Shown: positions 27,333 through 36,941, counted from the first letter of the stretch. The stretch: DNA of 64,000 bases from CAVYXA01 sp963846775 (GCA_963846775.1 CAWJXB010000006.1:2170001-2234000); one strand, 5' to 3'. Notes: generated by a model from the sequence alone, not told the origin. Numbers and translations: made by a program.

Positions 27333-28742
27333 TCACTCCGATCCCGCGCCGCCCGGCTCGGTCATCTTGACCGGGTCAAGCGCGCTCTCGAGTTCCTTTT
27401 CCGGCAGAACGTTTTTCTCCCTGGCAATTTCACGAACGGTGCGTCCGGTCTTCGCGCTCTCTTTCGCAATTTCAGCGGCGCGATCGTAACCAATCTTCGG
27501 AGCGAGGCTGGTCACCATCGCCATGGAAAGCTCGACCAATTCTTCGCAGCGCTTTTTGTTGGCGGTGATACCAGCCGCGCATTTTTCGCGGAAAGCGTCG
27601 CAGATATTGGCGAGCAGCCGAATCGATTCCAACAGATTGTGCGCCATCACCGGCATCATGACGTTGAGCTCGAAATTGCCGTTTGCGCCCGCCCAGGTGA
27701 TGACCCCATCGTTGCCGATCACTTGGGCGCAGACCATCATCATCGATTCGCACAGCACCGGGTTGACTTTGCCCGGCATGATCGAGCTGCCGGGCTGCGT
27801 TGCCGGCAATTGGATCTCGCCGATGCCACAGCGCGGCCCGCTGCCGAGCCAGCGAATGTCGTTCGCAATCTTGAACAAACTGACTGCGATCGTTTTCAAT
27901 TGGCCGCTCGCTTCGACCATCGCGTCCTTCCCGCCCTGCGCTTCGAAATGATTTTTCGCTTCGTAAAACGCGATGCCGGTTCGCTCTTCCAGCAGCTTCA
28001 TGATTTTCCCGGGAAGATCGATATGCCGATTCAATCCGGTTCCGACTGCGGTGCCGCCCAGCGCGAGCTCACGTAAAACTGTGATCGCTTTTTCCGTGCG
28101 CGTTTTCGCATAGGCGATCTGCTGGGCGTAACCAGAAAATTCCTGGCCGAGCCGGATTGGCGTTGCGTCCATCAAGTGGGTCCGCCCGATCTTGATGATG
28201 TCCCAAAACTCCTTCGTTTTCGCTTCGAGCGCTTCATGCAATTTCGTTAGCGCTGGCCGGAGAGAATTCTGAAGCAGCTCGGCGGCGCTAATGTGAATGG
28301 CTGACGGGATCACGTCGTTACTCGATTGGCCCATGTTAACGTGATCGTTTGGATGCACGATTTCGCGCGAGCCGATCGCTTTGCCGGCGAGTTGCGCGCA
28401 ACGGTTCGCGATCACTTCGTTTGCATTTGTGTTCGTGCTCGTGCCGGAGCCGGTCTGGAAAATGTCGAGTGGGAAATGATCGTCGAGTTTACCTTCGACA
28501 ACTTCCTCCGCCGCCTGCCCGATCAACGCGGCGCGTTCTGGATCGAGCAGTCCGAGATCGCGATTGGCCTGCGCCGCTGCCCATTTGATCAGCCCGAGCG
28601 CGCGAATGAATTCTCTCGAAAAACGGTAACCGCTCACAGGAAAATTCACCACGGCGCGTTGCGTGGAAGCACCGTAGAGAGCCGATGCCGGGACCGACAT
28701 CTCGCCCATCGAATCCTTTTCCATCCGCGTACCGCCGCTCAT
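27333..28742 (-). CDS. fumC: Fumarate hydratase, class II
   Basis: 469 aa. FumC interconverts fumarate and malate in the TCA cycle, without an Fe-S cluster. The opening MEKDSMGEMSVPASALYGASTQRA, the TGSGTSTNTNANEV loop (97-110), NMGQSSNDVIPSA with its catalytic region, and the signature GSSIMPGKVNP (317-327) are all present. The ATG at 28742 matches family length and overlaps the stop of the upstream methyltransferase (TGATG), so it is translationally coupled to that gene. Confidence 0.95.
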   Translation of the reverse strand: MSGGTRMEKDSMGEMSVPASALYGASTQRAVVNFPVSGYRFSREFIRALGLIKWAAAQANRDLGLLDPERAALIGQAAEEVVEGKLDDHFPLDIFQTGSGTSTNTNANEVIANRCAQLAGKAIGSREIVHPNDHVNMGQSSNDVIPSAIHISAAELLQNSLRPALTKLHEALEAKTKEFWDIIKIGRTHLMDATPIRLGQEFSGYAQQIAYAKTRTEKAITVLRELALGGTAVGTGLNRHIDLPGKIMKLLEERTGIAFYEAKNHFEAQGGKDAMVEASGQLKTIAVSLFKIANDIRWLGSGPRCGIGEIQLPATQPGSSIMPGKVNPVLCESMMMVCAQVIGNDGVITWAGANGNFELNVMMPVMAHNLLESIRLLANICDAFREKCAAGITANKKRCEELVELSMAMVTSLAPKIGYDRAAEIAKESAKTGRTVREIAREKNVLPEKELESALDPVKMTEPGGAGSE

Positions 28743-29359
28743 CACGCCGATTGATGTGCCGGTATGCGGTGCCGCTTTGGCCCGATCGCCTTCTGACCGT
28801 TCGCGCTCGCTTTCTGAAAAACAGTAATGAACATCGGCGGAATATTTTGCAGGCAATACTCCGATTCGGCGTGCTCGAACAGCGTGGCGTGCTGTCTGAG
28901 TTCGTTCGTCACCTGATAGATGATGAAACGGCCGCCCGGCGCGAGCGCATCGTACGTTTTCCGTAGGAGCGACCGTTTCTTGTCGATCTTCAAAATGCTG
29001 AACGGGATGCCGGAAAAGATGTAGTCGCAGTGGGCGAAACCGAGACGTTCCAGTTCTTGCGGAAGTCGCGCCGCATCGCCATGAATGACGTGGACCCGCG
29101 GATCATCAGCGAATTGCCTTTCCAGATCGCGCGAGAACGCCGGATCCAGTTCGAACAAAAGCAAATGCGAATCGGCGCTCATCCGGCGGGCGATCCCGCG
29201 CGAGTGGACACCTTCGCCCGGGCCGTATTCGGCGATCACGCGCGGCCCGGATAAATCCATCTTGTTGGCCACCCGCTCGACCAGCGCCTTCGAACTCGGA
29301 ACAATCGAAGCGATTTGAAACGGACGTTGGAGAAATCGTTTAAAAAAGAGCGCGCTCAT
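28742..29359 (-). CDS. SAM-dependent methyltransferase, phospholipid N-methyltransferase / rRNA-adenine-methylase-like
   Basis: 205 aa. The N-terminal FKRFLQRPFQIASIVPSSKALVERV and motif I VIAEYGPGEGVHSRGIA are typical of the PmtA-like group related to KsgA. SDYIFSGIPFSILKI-type motif IV is present as CDYIFSGIPFS. Likely substrates are phosphatidylethanolamine or another lipid or amine. ATG 29359 is preferred; upstream codons overlap the divergent LysM gene. It is directly coupled to fumC, whose metabolism is unrelated. Confidence 0.78.
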   Translation of the reverse strand: MSALFFKRFLQRPFQIASIVPSSKALVERVANKMDLSGPRVIAEYGPGEGVHSRGIARRMSADSHLLLFELDPAFSRDLERQFADDPRVHVIHGDAARLPQELERLGFAHCDYIFSGIPFSILKIDKKRSLLRKTYDALAPGGRFIIYQVTNELRQHATLFEHAESEYCLQNIPPMFITVFQKASANGQKAIGPKRHRIPAHQSA

Positions 29360-29472
29360 CGAGGACGAATAGTCCACCGCCGTTTCCGCGTTGTCCAGTG
29401 GGGAAGTGGCCCGTCGCGACACGCGCCCGTAGCGCTTGCCAGGAAAACGCGCTTCTGCGAACATGGTTGGCG

Positions 29473-29946
29473 ATGAAGCTCCTCGTCTTTTCTCTAGCTA
29501 CTCTGCTCTTGGGCTCCGCCACAGTGGCGGCCCAGACGTCTGCTTCGCCTTCGCCGCAAACGTCGTCGCCGGAGCTATTACAGCTCCAAACCCTAACGAA
29601 GAAAATCGACGAGCAGAACGCCAAGATCGACATCCTTTCCCAGCAGATCCTGAAACTAGAACAGCAAATTTCGCACGCGCGCCCTGGGATTATGATCGGC
29701 CAGCCGGAGAGCGCCAGCGCGACACCGGCGTCGTCGGCTTCACCGATGCCCCGCCCGACCGGCGGAACTGCGCACACCGTTGAGCGGGGCGAGACGCTCA
29801 CGTCCATCGGCAAGCTTTACGGCGTCAGTCCGAGCGAACTCCAGCGTTACAATCACATCGAGGACCCGTTGAAGTTGCGCGCCGGTCAAACGATCATGAT
29901 TCCGGCATCGCCCACGCCGGCCGCGTCGGTGTCGCCCGGTCAGTGA
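29473..29946 (+). CDS. Secreted LysM protein with coiled coil
   Basis: 157 aa. A signal peptide (MKLLVFSLATLLLGSATVAAQ) is followed by a Ser/Pro-rich stretch, a coiled coil of about 40 residues (LLQLQTLTKKIDEQNAKIDILSQQ region), a Pro/Ser linker and a LysM domain (HTVERGETLTSIGKLYGVSPSELQRYN to IMIP). LysM binds peptidoglycan, so this is a periplasmic wall-binding protein. ATG 29473 gives the signal peptide; longer open sequence upstream is not needed. It is divergent from the methyltransferase-fumC pair. Confidence 0.85.
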   Translation: MKLLVFSLATLLLGSATVAAQTSASPSPQTSSPELLQLQTLTKKIDEQNAKIDILSQQILKLEQQISHARPGIMIGQPESASATPASSASPMPRPTGGTAHTVERGETLTSIGKLYGVSPSELQRYNHIEDPLKLRAGQTIMIPASPTPAASVSPGQ

Positions 29947-29949
29947 TTA

Positions 29950-30126
29950 ATGGAACCGCCGTCGAACCCCACCTGGTTTTTGCGCAAGCGCGAAGATGGC
30001 AGCGTCTTCGGCCACGATTCTCCCTCGAGCGACGCAACGGTCTTGGATTGATGCACCGATGGCGGATCGCTGGAGCAACGTTCCGCGGAATTGGAGCGAA
30101 AATATCAGGAGTTGCGCGATCGGTGA
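29950..30126 (+). pseudogene. Remnant of a GYF/DUF4339-type protein
   Basis: A frame starting 4 bases after the LysM stop reads WFLRKREDGSVFG near its start, as expected for GYF-2/DUF4339 modules. It then meets an in-frame TGA (30049-30051) and resumes in the same frame with GGSLEQRSAELERKYQEL to a second TGA. The middle looks deleted. Other frames are less protein-like. I treat it as a decayed gene once in an operon with the LysM gene. Confidence 0.45.
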
Positions 30127-30151
30127 AGAACGTCGTGCTCTAGACTAGACT

Positions 30152-30209
30152 GTAGGGGAAACTGACAGTTTCCCGCTTGGCTTCGTTCGGGGGAAGCTGT
30201 CAGCTTTCC
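30152..30209. repeat. Two REP-like hairpins upstream of the exporter 3' end
   Basis: GGGAAACTG-A-CAGTTTCCC (30156-30174) is a perfect 9-bp stem, preceded by CTGTAG. GGGAAGCTG-T-CAGCTTTCC (30191-30209) is a near-perfect sister. The element matches the pair inside the dus 3' end. Confidence 0.6.
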
Positions 30210-30261
30210 ATATAGAACCCGCTGCATTTCTGTGGCCAAACCGGTTATACTTTAAGCCGCT

Positions 30262-32097
30262 TTAGATCGGCACTTTCTCTTCCGGCCCAAGCGCTGCGGT
30301 CATCATCTCCTCCGTTAGTTGTCCATCCTGCTGCGGCGAGGTTTCGAGTCCACTCGCGGACGGACTCGCTCCTGCGAGGAAGCTCTGCCGACATAAGCGC
30401 GCGTATTTTCCGCCGAGCGCGATCAGCTCATCATGTTTCCCACGCTCGATGATCCGGCCGCGATCCAGCACGAGAATCTGATCGGCGTGGACGATGGTGG
30501 AGAGCCGATGCGCGATCACGATCGACGTCCGGTTGGCCATTAAGTGTTCGAGCGCTTCCTGAATGAGACGCTCCGTCGCCGTGTCCACGCTCGCCGTCGC
30601 TTCATCCAGAATCAAAATTGGCGGATCTTTCAGCAATGCTCGCGCAATCGAAAGACGCTGTTTTTCGCCCACGCTCAATTTCACGCCGCGCTCGCCCACG
30701 ACGCTTTCGAGACGGTCAGGCAAACGCTCGATGAATTCGCGTGCGTTTGCAGCATCGACAGCGCGCCAAAGTTCTTCATCAGTTGCGCCTGGTTTTCCCA
30801 TGAGCAGGTTCTCGCGAATGGTGCCGTTGAACAGGAAACTTTCCTGTGTCACTACGCCGATGGCTTCGCGCAGTTCACGCAGGTCGTATTGGCGAATCGG
30901 TTTTCCATCGACCAAAATTTCGCCGCTATTAAATTCGTAAAAACGGACTAACAGGTTCACCAGCGTCGATTTTCCCGCGCCCGTCGCGCCGACCAGCGCG
31001 ATTGCCGCGCCCGGCGGCGCATGAAACGAAATGTTCCGCAGCGCGGGCAAACCCTCCGCGTAGCTGAAGCTTACATTCTCGTAGCGAATATCGCCGGCGA
31101 TGCGAGCGGCCACGCCAGACGCGGCGATGGCGCCAAGACCCGGTTCGACTGGTTCATCGAGAATTTCGAACACCCGTTCACCCGCGGCGCGGCCGGCTTG
31201 GATGAGTTGATTGAGCTGATGCAACCGGCTCACCGGGTCGTAGAGAAACGCGGTCAGCATCAGAAACGCCACCAGATCGCCGATCTGCATCGTGCCAGTA
31301 AGCACGGCGTGTCCGCCAAAGCCGAGCACGAGCACCGCACCGATCGCTTCGAACAGCGACATCGACGGCGAGTAAATCGCCCAGACTCGCATGACGACGA
31401 GCGTGGCCTGGCGCAATTGATCGCTCACGCGATTGAACCGCGCATGCTCCTCCCGCTCGCGCGCGAAACTCTTTATTTGGCGAACACCGGAAAGATTGTC
31501 GTGTAACAGCGCGTTCATGGCCGACGCAGCCCGGCGTTGCAACCGATAACGCCGATGAGCTGTGAGCGTGTAAGCAAGCGCGCCGCCGATGAGCAGCGGA
31601 AACGGCACGAGCGCGAGCAGGGCCAGCTGCCAGTTGAGATAAAACATGACGCCGAGCACGATCACGACCTGCAAAATCGCGACCACACCCTGCTCGATCC
31701 CATCGATCAAGACGCGCTCGACCGAGTTCACGTCCTCGATTACCCGCGTCATCAGATCGCCCGTGGCGCGATTGTCGAACCACTTCAGCGGAAGAAATTG
31801 AATATGCGAATAGAGATCGCTCCGCAGATCGAAGATTACTCTTTGCTCGAACGTATTGTTCAGAATGATCCGGAGCGCGTTGAACACGTGCTGAAGCAGA
31901 AACGCGCCCGCCGCGATGAAAATCAGCGGCAGCAATTTGTCCGGCCGGTGCGCGCGAATGACATCATCGACAATCCATTTCGTGACGCCCGGAAAGACTA
32001 TCACTGTCAGCGTACCGAAAATCGCGCAGCTCAACATGGCCGCCGCTATCCACGGATAGCGTTTCAGATACGCAAAAACACGCCACACCGTTTTCAT
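30262..32097 (-). CDS. ABC exporter, MsbA-like (fused permease and ATPase)
   Basis: 611 aa. Six membrane helices span residues 15-300. The ATPase half has Walker A GATGAGKST (370-378), Q-loop VVTQESFLFNGTIRENL (416-431), signature LSVGE (474-478) and Walker B LILDEATASVD (495-505). The layout matches homodimeric lipid or drug exporters such as MsbA. The tail after residue 585 is Ser/Pro/Gln-rich. Substrate is unknown; lipid A precursor is possible since the window also holds heptose synthesis, but not proven. Confidence 0.9.
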   Translation of the reverse strand: MKTVWRVFAYLKRYPWIAAAMLSCAIFGTLTVIVFPGVTKWIVDDVIRAHRPDKLLPLIFIAAGAFLLQHVFNALRIILNNTFEQRVIFDLRSDLYSHIQFLPLKWFDNRATGDLMTRVIEDVNSVERVLIDGIEQGVVAILQVVIVLGVMFYLNWQLALLALVPFPLLIGGALAYTLTAHRRYRLQRRAASAMNALLHDNLSGVRQIKSFAREREEHARFNRVSDQLRQATLVVMRVWAIYSPSMSLFEAIGAVLVLGFGGHAVLTGTMQIGDLVAFLMLTAFLYDPVSRLHQLNQLIQAGRAAGERVFEILDEPVEPGLGAIAASGVAARIAGDIRYENVSFSYAEGLPALRNISFHAPPGAAIALVGATGAGKSTLVNLLVRFYEFNSGEILVDGKPIRQYDLRELREAIGVVTQESFLFNGTIRENLLMGKPGATDEELWRAVDAANAREFIERLPDRLESVVGERGVKLSVGEKQRLSIARALLKDPPILILDEATASVDTATERLIQEALEHLMANRTSIVIAHRLSTIVHADQILVLDRGRIIERGKHDELIALGGKYARLCRQSFLAGASPSASGLETSPQQDGQLTEEMMTAALGPEEKVPI

Positions 32098-32228
32098 CCC
32101 GCGGAAAACTTACCACACCCCGCGTGTTCTGCATTGAGCGCCTGCTCGCGAAAGCCTTCGGAGTTGGCTGTGGCCGCGGTTTGTTCGTTGTAGCCGGCAG
32201 CGGGACCCTTCGAAACAAAATGCGCAAT

Positions 32229-33187
32229 CTACGGCGCCGCGAGGCTCCAGCCTGCCGAGAGGGTCGGCCCATACAAGCCGCTCATCAGGACATTGTTGTT
32301 CATGTACCAGATCGCGGTTCGTTGCGTCGTTGGGCTATGGAGCACGTAATCGGGTTTGCCATCCCGATTGAAGTCCGCCGTGCCTGTCAAAATGTAGCCG
32401 CTGGCAATGGTCGGCCCGGCAACCTGACTAATGAGAACGTTGTTATTTAAGTACCAGATCGCGCTCTGACGCGTGCTCGGATTAAACAGCAAATAATCCA
32501 GTTTGCCGTCGCGATCGAAATCTCCCAGGCCCACCAGGACGTAGCCGGCCGAAAGCGTCGGTCCATAAACGCCGCTGACGTAGGCATTGTTGTTCATGTA
32601 CCAGATCGCCGTCCGCAACGTGCTCGGGTTATAAAGGACGAAATCCGGTTTGCCATCGCGATTCAAATCGCCGGTCGCGACCAGTTCCCAGCCGGAGGGC
32701 AAAGTGGGACCGTACGCGGCGCCCAGGAAGACGTTGTTGTTCAAATACCAGAGCGCAGTCTGGCGCGTGCTCGGATTGAACAGCGCCAAATCGGGTTTGC
32801 CATCGCGGTTGAAATCGGCCACGCCGGCCACCATCCATCCGGCTGGAAGAGTCGGTCCATATGCGCCGCTAACAAACGCATTATTGTTCATGTACCAGAT
32901 CGCCATCTGGCGCGTGCTCGAATTAAAGAGGAGATAGTCGGGTTTGCCATCGTGATTGAAATCAGTTGGCGGATTGGCGGCAGGGGTGGGAGTGGGCGTG
33001 GGTATGCGGAGTGGGCGTTGGATACGGAGGGGGCGTTGTAATACCCATTGGGCGTCCCATACGCAGTGGCAGCTGAAATGGTGATGGCTCCTGTCATTCC
33101 GCCACAAGCCAATCCCAGCGAGATGAACCATGCGGCGATCTGGTTCTTCCTTTTCTCCCATTTCGAGTGCGAGCAGTGTGTCGTCAT
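32229..33187 (-). CDS. Secreted FG-GAP/VCBS-type repeat protein with an apparent frameshift
   Basis: Five copies of a 49-residue repeat (consensus start DFNRDGKPDYLLFNPSTRQ, then AIWYMNNN and GPTLxAGW) form a beta-propeller-like domain; the DxNxDG loops resemble calcium sites. A signal peptide (KNQIAAWFISLGLACGGMTG region) starts at 33187 but in another frame. The two frames meet in a Pro/Thr linker (about 32985-33035) made of CCCACGCCCACTCC-type repeats, where one base seems lost. Intact, it would be a secreted adhesion or binding protein. It could be slippage, decay or a read error. Confidence 0.75.
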
Positions 33188-33413
33188 GGCAGAAATCCTT
33201 GATCAGATCCTGGATCGTGCCGCGCTCGTTCGAAAGAAGGGAAAAGTAACGGAGTTGTTACCAGAGTTTTCGCGATTTGATTGCTTCAGCGACTCTAGCC
33301 GCTGATTCTGGGTGCGCCCCATCGGACTATCGTTAGGCTTCGAGCGGTTTGCTCTGTCCGTATGCGACGACGCTTAGCCGCGACGGATCGATGCCGGCGC
33401 AAAATCGCGGGCG

Positions 33414-34214
33414 CTACGATATTCGTTTTTGGCAGCGCGGGCACCAGACGCTCGAGCGACCACCGATGATCGCTCGGTCCAGCCGAATCCGATGCTTCGG
33501 GCAAACTCCGTTGCGTTTCCATTTTTGGTGAATCAGCCAGCCGCGGGGCGGATCGGAGAAATCATTGCCTAACGTTTCAAGGGATCTGGTTGCGACGAAT
33601 TTTGTGGCGCGGAAAAGATCCCTCCGTTTCGTCTCGGAAAGTGTTCCGGACCGCGCGGCTGGATGAATTGCGGCGCGCCAGAGGATTTCATCAGCCATCC
33701 AGTTTCCAATTCCGGAGAAACCATTCTGCATCAGGAGAACGGCCTTGATCGGCGCATGGCGATGCCGATCCAAAAAACCGGTCAGAAAATCGTGGTCGAA
33801 CTCTGGCGAGATAATCTCAGGAACGGACGTGTCCCACCATTGTGGTTTCCCGGCACCGTGGTGAAATCGGATACGGCCGAATTGTCGCGAGTCGGTGAAA
33901 ACGAGGGCGCGCCGTCGCTGAAAAAGCACGAGATGATCGTGCTTGGCCGGCGAAAAATCGGCCGGCTCGACCCGGATTTTTCCGGTCATGCCCAGATGAA
34001 TGCCGAGCCAGTTACCGCCCGAAAACCGAAAGAGCATTCGTTTTCCGCGCGCTTCCGAGCCAACCAGTCGCTCACCCACCAGTTCACGAAGAGCATGCAC
34101 GTTCGCGCCCCGAAAAACGCGCTTATCTGGGTGCAGCTTAAGATCGACAACGGGCTCGCCACGCGCCGCGTTCCATTGTTTGCGAAACCACTCCACTTCA
34201 GCCAGCTCGGGCAT
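33414..34214 (-). CDS. mutM: Formamidopyrimidine-DNA glycosylase (Fpg/MutM family)
   Basis: 266 aa. The N-terminus PELAEVE supplies the catalytic Pro2 and Glu3 of the Fpg/Nei family, so ATG 34214 is preferred to upstream starts. LGIHLGMTGK and GIGNWMADEILWRA (helix-two-turn-helix) are present. The C-terminal zinc finger reads CPKH then CPRC, that is, C-x2-H instead of C-x2-C in the first half; His can still bind zinc. It removes oxidised purines such as 8-oxoG. It could also be a Nei-like relative. Confidence 0.9.
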   Translation of the reverse strand: MPELAEVEWFRKQWNAARGEPVVDLKLHPDKRVFRGANVHALRELVGERLVGSEARGKRMLFRFSGGNWLGIHLGMTGKIRVEPADFSPAKHDHLVLFQRRRALVFTDSRQFGRIRFHHGAGKPQWWDTSVPEIISPEFDHDFLTGFLDRHRHAPIKAVLLMQNGFSGIGNWMADEILWRAAIHPAARSGTLSETKRRDLFRATKFVATRSLETLGNDFSDPPRGWLIHQKWKRNGVCPKHRIRLDRAIIGGRSSVWCPRCQKRIS

Positions 34215-34420
34215 GGCAGAGGGTATCTGCGGGCGAACCGCGAGCAAAGCTGACGGGCTTCCCCTCAAGGAACAACGGCTTCGGCAGCCGTCACACCTCG
34301 CGCTCGGGCAGAGTAACCGATCCGCGCGTGGCCAAATAGATGCTTGCTGAAAACGCGTTAACAGAATACATCCGTTGCGGCTGTCCAGAACCGATATATT
34401 CGCAAGTTCATTTGCTTATC

Positions 34421-35326
34421 ATGAAAATTTCCCGCGGTGCGCTTTTCCCTCTCCTGGTCCTAGCCGTTTCGTCGGTTTTCGCCGGAGAGGAGGACACCCT
34501 CCAAGCCTCGGCTTCCCCAGCGCCGAAGGACGAAAATTCGCACGATATCTTTTATGCCGAATCGACCTACACCTTCAGCAGCGATTTCAAGGAATCGCGG
34601 CTCGGCGACGGCGATTCCTGGTACAAGGATTTCGAGTACGATCATCGCTTTCCGATCACCGGGAAATGGTACTTCCGTCTCGGCGGCGAATATGAGCGCT
34701 ACGACTTTGGCGGGACAGACAACGGCCTGCCTAATCATCTTCAGGCCGCCTACGCGCACGTGGCTTTGGAATACGTCGTGCACGATCATCCGGGCGCATC
34801 GATTGAACTCGATCCGGGCTTTTACTTTGAAAACCACGTCAACGAAGACTCGTTCGATATTCCCTGGAAAGTGTTTGTCACGTTCCCGCTCAAGAAGGAC
34901 AAGGTTTTTGCCGTGGTCGGCTTAGGTGGCGGCCTTTATCAGGATCCGATCGTCGCGCCCGGCGGCGGCATTATTTGGCTGATTTCAGATAAGGTCCGTC
35001 TCCAGGCGGTCTTTCCCAAGCCGGCACTGGTTTGGGACCTGACTGACGATTTAGAGTTTCGACTGATGGGCGAAATTTCATACGACAGTTTCCGCACCGA
35101 CGACGTCATTACCCCGCTGGGGAAGCTTCAGGTGCATAACGCGGTTGTGCAGTACCACGAGGATCGCGCCGGAGCGCAGCTTAGTTATTCGGGACTAAAG
35201 CCGTTTAAGATTGTCGCGGCGGGGGGTTACACGATTCAGCGTGAATTTGATTTTTTCCGGCACGACGTGGCGGAGAAGGTCGATCCGGCCCCGTTCGTTA
35301 GGCTGGCAATCGAAACACGTTTTTAG
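34421..35326 (+). CDS. Outer-membrane beta-barrel protein (DUF6268-like)
   Basis: 301 aa. A signal peptide (MKISRGALFPLLVLAVSSVFAG) is followed by alternating hydrophobic/polar strands (for example WYFRLGGEYERYDFGG and AHVALEYVVHD), and the protein ends in VRLAIETRF, an aromatic C-terminus typical of outer-membrane barrels. ATG 34421 is chosen for the signal peptide. The function is unknown; DUF6268 is a tentative family. Confidence 0.65.
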   Translation: MKISRGALFPLLVLAVSSVFAGEEDTLQASASPAPKDENSHDIFYAESTYTFSSDFKESRLGDGDSWYKDFEYDHRFPITGKWYFRLGGEYERYDFGGTDNGLPNHLQAAYAHVALEYVVHDHPGASIELDPGFYFENHVNEDSFDIPWKVFVTFPLKKDKVFAVVGLGGGLYQDPIVAPGGGIIWLISDKVRLQAVFPKPALVWDLTDDLEFRLMGEISYDSFRTDDVITPLGKLQVHNAVVQYHEDRAGAQLSYSGLKPFKIVAAGGYTIQREFDFFRHDVAEKVDPAPFVRLAIETRF

Positions 35327-35404
35327 TGTAGCTATCCGGCGACGCGCGCACGGGATTAGACATCTTCACCAGGTCGCTGATCAAACCTCCGCTTGGGAGA
35401 TAAA

Positions 35405-36190
35405 ATGGACAGAAGGACATCGGAGCTCATCGCCAAGGTCCCACAGGTAACGCTGGTATTCTGGATCATCAAGATCCTGGCAACCACGCTGGGCGAGACC
35501 GGCGGCGACGCCGTTACGATGTCGTGGCTTGGCGAAACCACCTCCGAGGCCAAGGGGACCGGCTATCTTATCGGCACTGCGATATTCGGCGTGATTTTCA
35601 TTTGCGCTGTCCTCGCGCAAATCGAGGCGAAGAAATTTCGCCCGTTCCTCTACTGGCTCACAATTGTTGCGACGACAACGGTCGGGACCACGCTGGCAGA
35701 TTATTGCGACCGATCACTGGGCATCGGCTATACCGGCGGTTCGACAATATTGCTGATCTGTGTGATCGCGTCCCTTTTGATCTGGCGTTGGTCGACCGGA
35801 AGCATATCGATCGAAACGGTGAACACGCCGAAGGTCGAAATCTTCTATTGGGTCACAATCATGTTCTCGCAGACCCTGGGGACGGCGCTCGGGGACTGGG
35901 TAGCAGATACGAAGGAGATGGGCTATCTCGGCGCCGCCACGGTCTTTGGCGGTCTGCTCCTTCTGGTCGCGCTTCTCTACTACTTCACGAGAATTTCGCG
36001 CGCGATTTTGTTCTGGATGGCATTCATCCTCACCCGCCCACTCGGGGCCGTCGTCGGCGATTTTCTCGATAAGCCGATCGCGAAAGGCGGGTTGCATCTC
36101 AGCCGTTACACTGCCTCGGCGGGACTGCTGGTGGCGATCGTCGCCCTGATCTTAATTTTCCCGCAAAAGCCGGCTGCAAAAGCCCATTGA
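35405..36190 (+). CDS. DUF347 (COG4705) membrane protein
   Basis: 261 aa built of four repeats of two membrane helices. The motif KVPQVTLVFWIIKILATTLGETGGDA and later copies (KVEIFYWVTIMFSQTLGTALGDW, ILFWMAFILTRPLGAVVGDF) are the DUF347 repeat. Function is unknown; some relatives have been linked to manganese. A GGGAG box sits about 6 bases before ATG 35405, which is therefore preferred to a TTG four codons upstream. Confidence 0.85.
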   Translation: MDRRTSELIAKVPQVTLVFWIIKILATTLGETGGDAVTMSWLGETTSEAKGTGYLIGTAIFGVIFICAVLAQIEAKKFRPFLYWLTIVATTTVGTTLADYCDRSLGIGYTGGSTILLICVIASLLIWRWSTGSISIETVNTPKVEIFYWVTIMFSQTLGTALGDWVADTKEMGYLGAATVFGGLLLLVALLYYFTRISRAILFWMAFILTRPLGAVVGDFLDKPIAKGGLHLSRYTASAGLLVAIVALILIFPQKPAAKAH

Positions 36191-36194
36191 TCGT

Positions 36195-36938
36195 TCAATA
36201 AAGCAACTGCACGCCGCAATATCCGATTAATGCCAGCTGTTCATCGCCGGGCGCGCGCAGCTCGTGGCCTAACGACCCAATCCAGATGGCGTGCTCGTTG
36301 ATCTTGTGGCGCCAGCCGAAATTCACCGCCAGTGCGTCGCGCGTAAAGTTGGTGCGCGACGTGCCTTGGAATTCCAGCATCAGCGAAGTCGTTTCCGAAA
36401 GCTCTTTTCCGCCGACAATGCCGTAAAGAAATTCACTCCGCCCGACCGTGCTGGCGAGCGGACCAACTTCGACGTCGAGATCAATCGGCCCGAATTTTCT
36501 CGCAACCTGAAAAGGGATTTGAAAGCGCGTACCGGCTTCGGAAAGGCCGCGGCGCACCGACGATTGCGTGACATTGAAGAGGATGCGCGGGAACATCGAC
36601 ACGTCGAAACCGCTTTGCTCTTCATCGAGAAAGCGCCATTTCACCGCCGCTTCCGTCCCGCCCATACCGGCGATCGGGCCATGATCGCTGCGTTTTAGAA
36701 TGGCGAGCGAAGTTTGCAACGTGAGCTGGATATGATCGCCCCAGCCGTAATTCAGGTCGATCCCCGGAGCGTCGATGGACCATTCGTTAGGTCGATGTTC
36801 GAAGGAAATGGCGAGATTGTTTTCCCATTTTCCATTACCCGGCGTGCCCGGATCGTCGGTGATCATCGGCGGACCGCCTTGCGCGAACGCGGTTCGCGTC
36901 GCGCACGCTAGAACGATCGCGATCGCCAGCTGTCGCAC
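36195..36938 (-). CDS. Periplasmic/outer-membrane protein of unknown function
   Basis: 247 aa with signal peptide MRQLAIAIVLACATRTAFAQ. The mature part starts GGPPMITDDPGTPGNGKWENNLAISFEHR and continues in amphipathic strands (GDHIQLTLQTSLAIL, DLDVEVGPLAS), a pattern seen in bacterial outer-membrane barrels annotated as phenol or toluene transporter-like. It follows the YncE-like gene after 3 bases on the same strand and probably shares its transcript. Confidence 0.65.
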   Translation of the reverse strand: MRQLAIAIVLACATRTAFAQGGPPMITDDPGTPGNGKWENNLAISFEHRPNEWSIDAPGIDLNYGWGDHIQLTLQTSLAILKRSDHGPIAGMGGTEAAVKWRFLDEEQSGFDVSMFPRILFNVTQSSVRRGLSEAGTRFQIPFQVARKFGPIDLDVEVGPLASTVGRSEFLYGIVGGKELSETTSLMLEFQGTSRTNFTRDALAVNFGWRHKINEHAIWIGSLGHELRAPGDEQLALIGYCGVQLLY

Positions 36939-36941
36939 GCG

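Noticed and set aside
29943..30143. 66-codon frame after the LysM gene
   Set aside because: A different frame in the same place gives the protein-like WFLRKREDGSVFG remnant, so this one is a shadow.
32229..32960. Tandem repeats taken as a CRISPR or minisatellite
   Set aside because: The 147-bp units encode five 49-aa protein repeats in one frame and there are no spacers.
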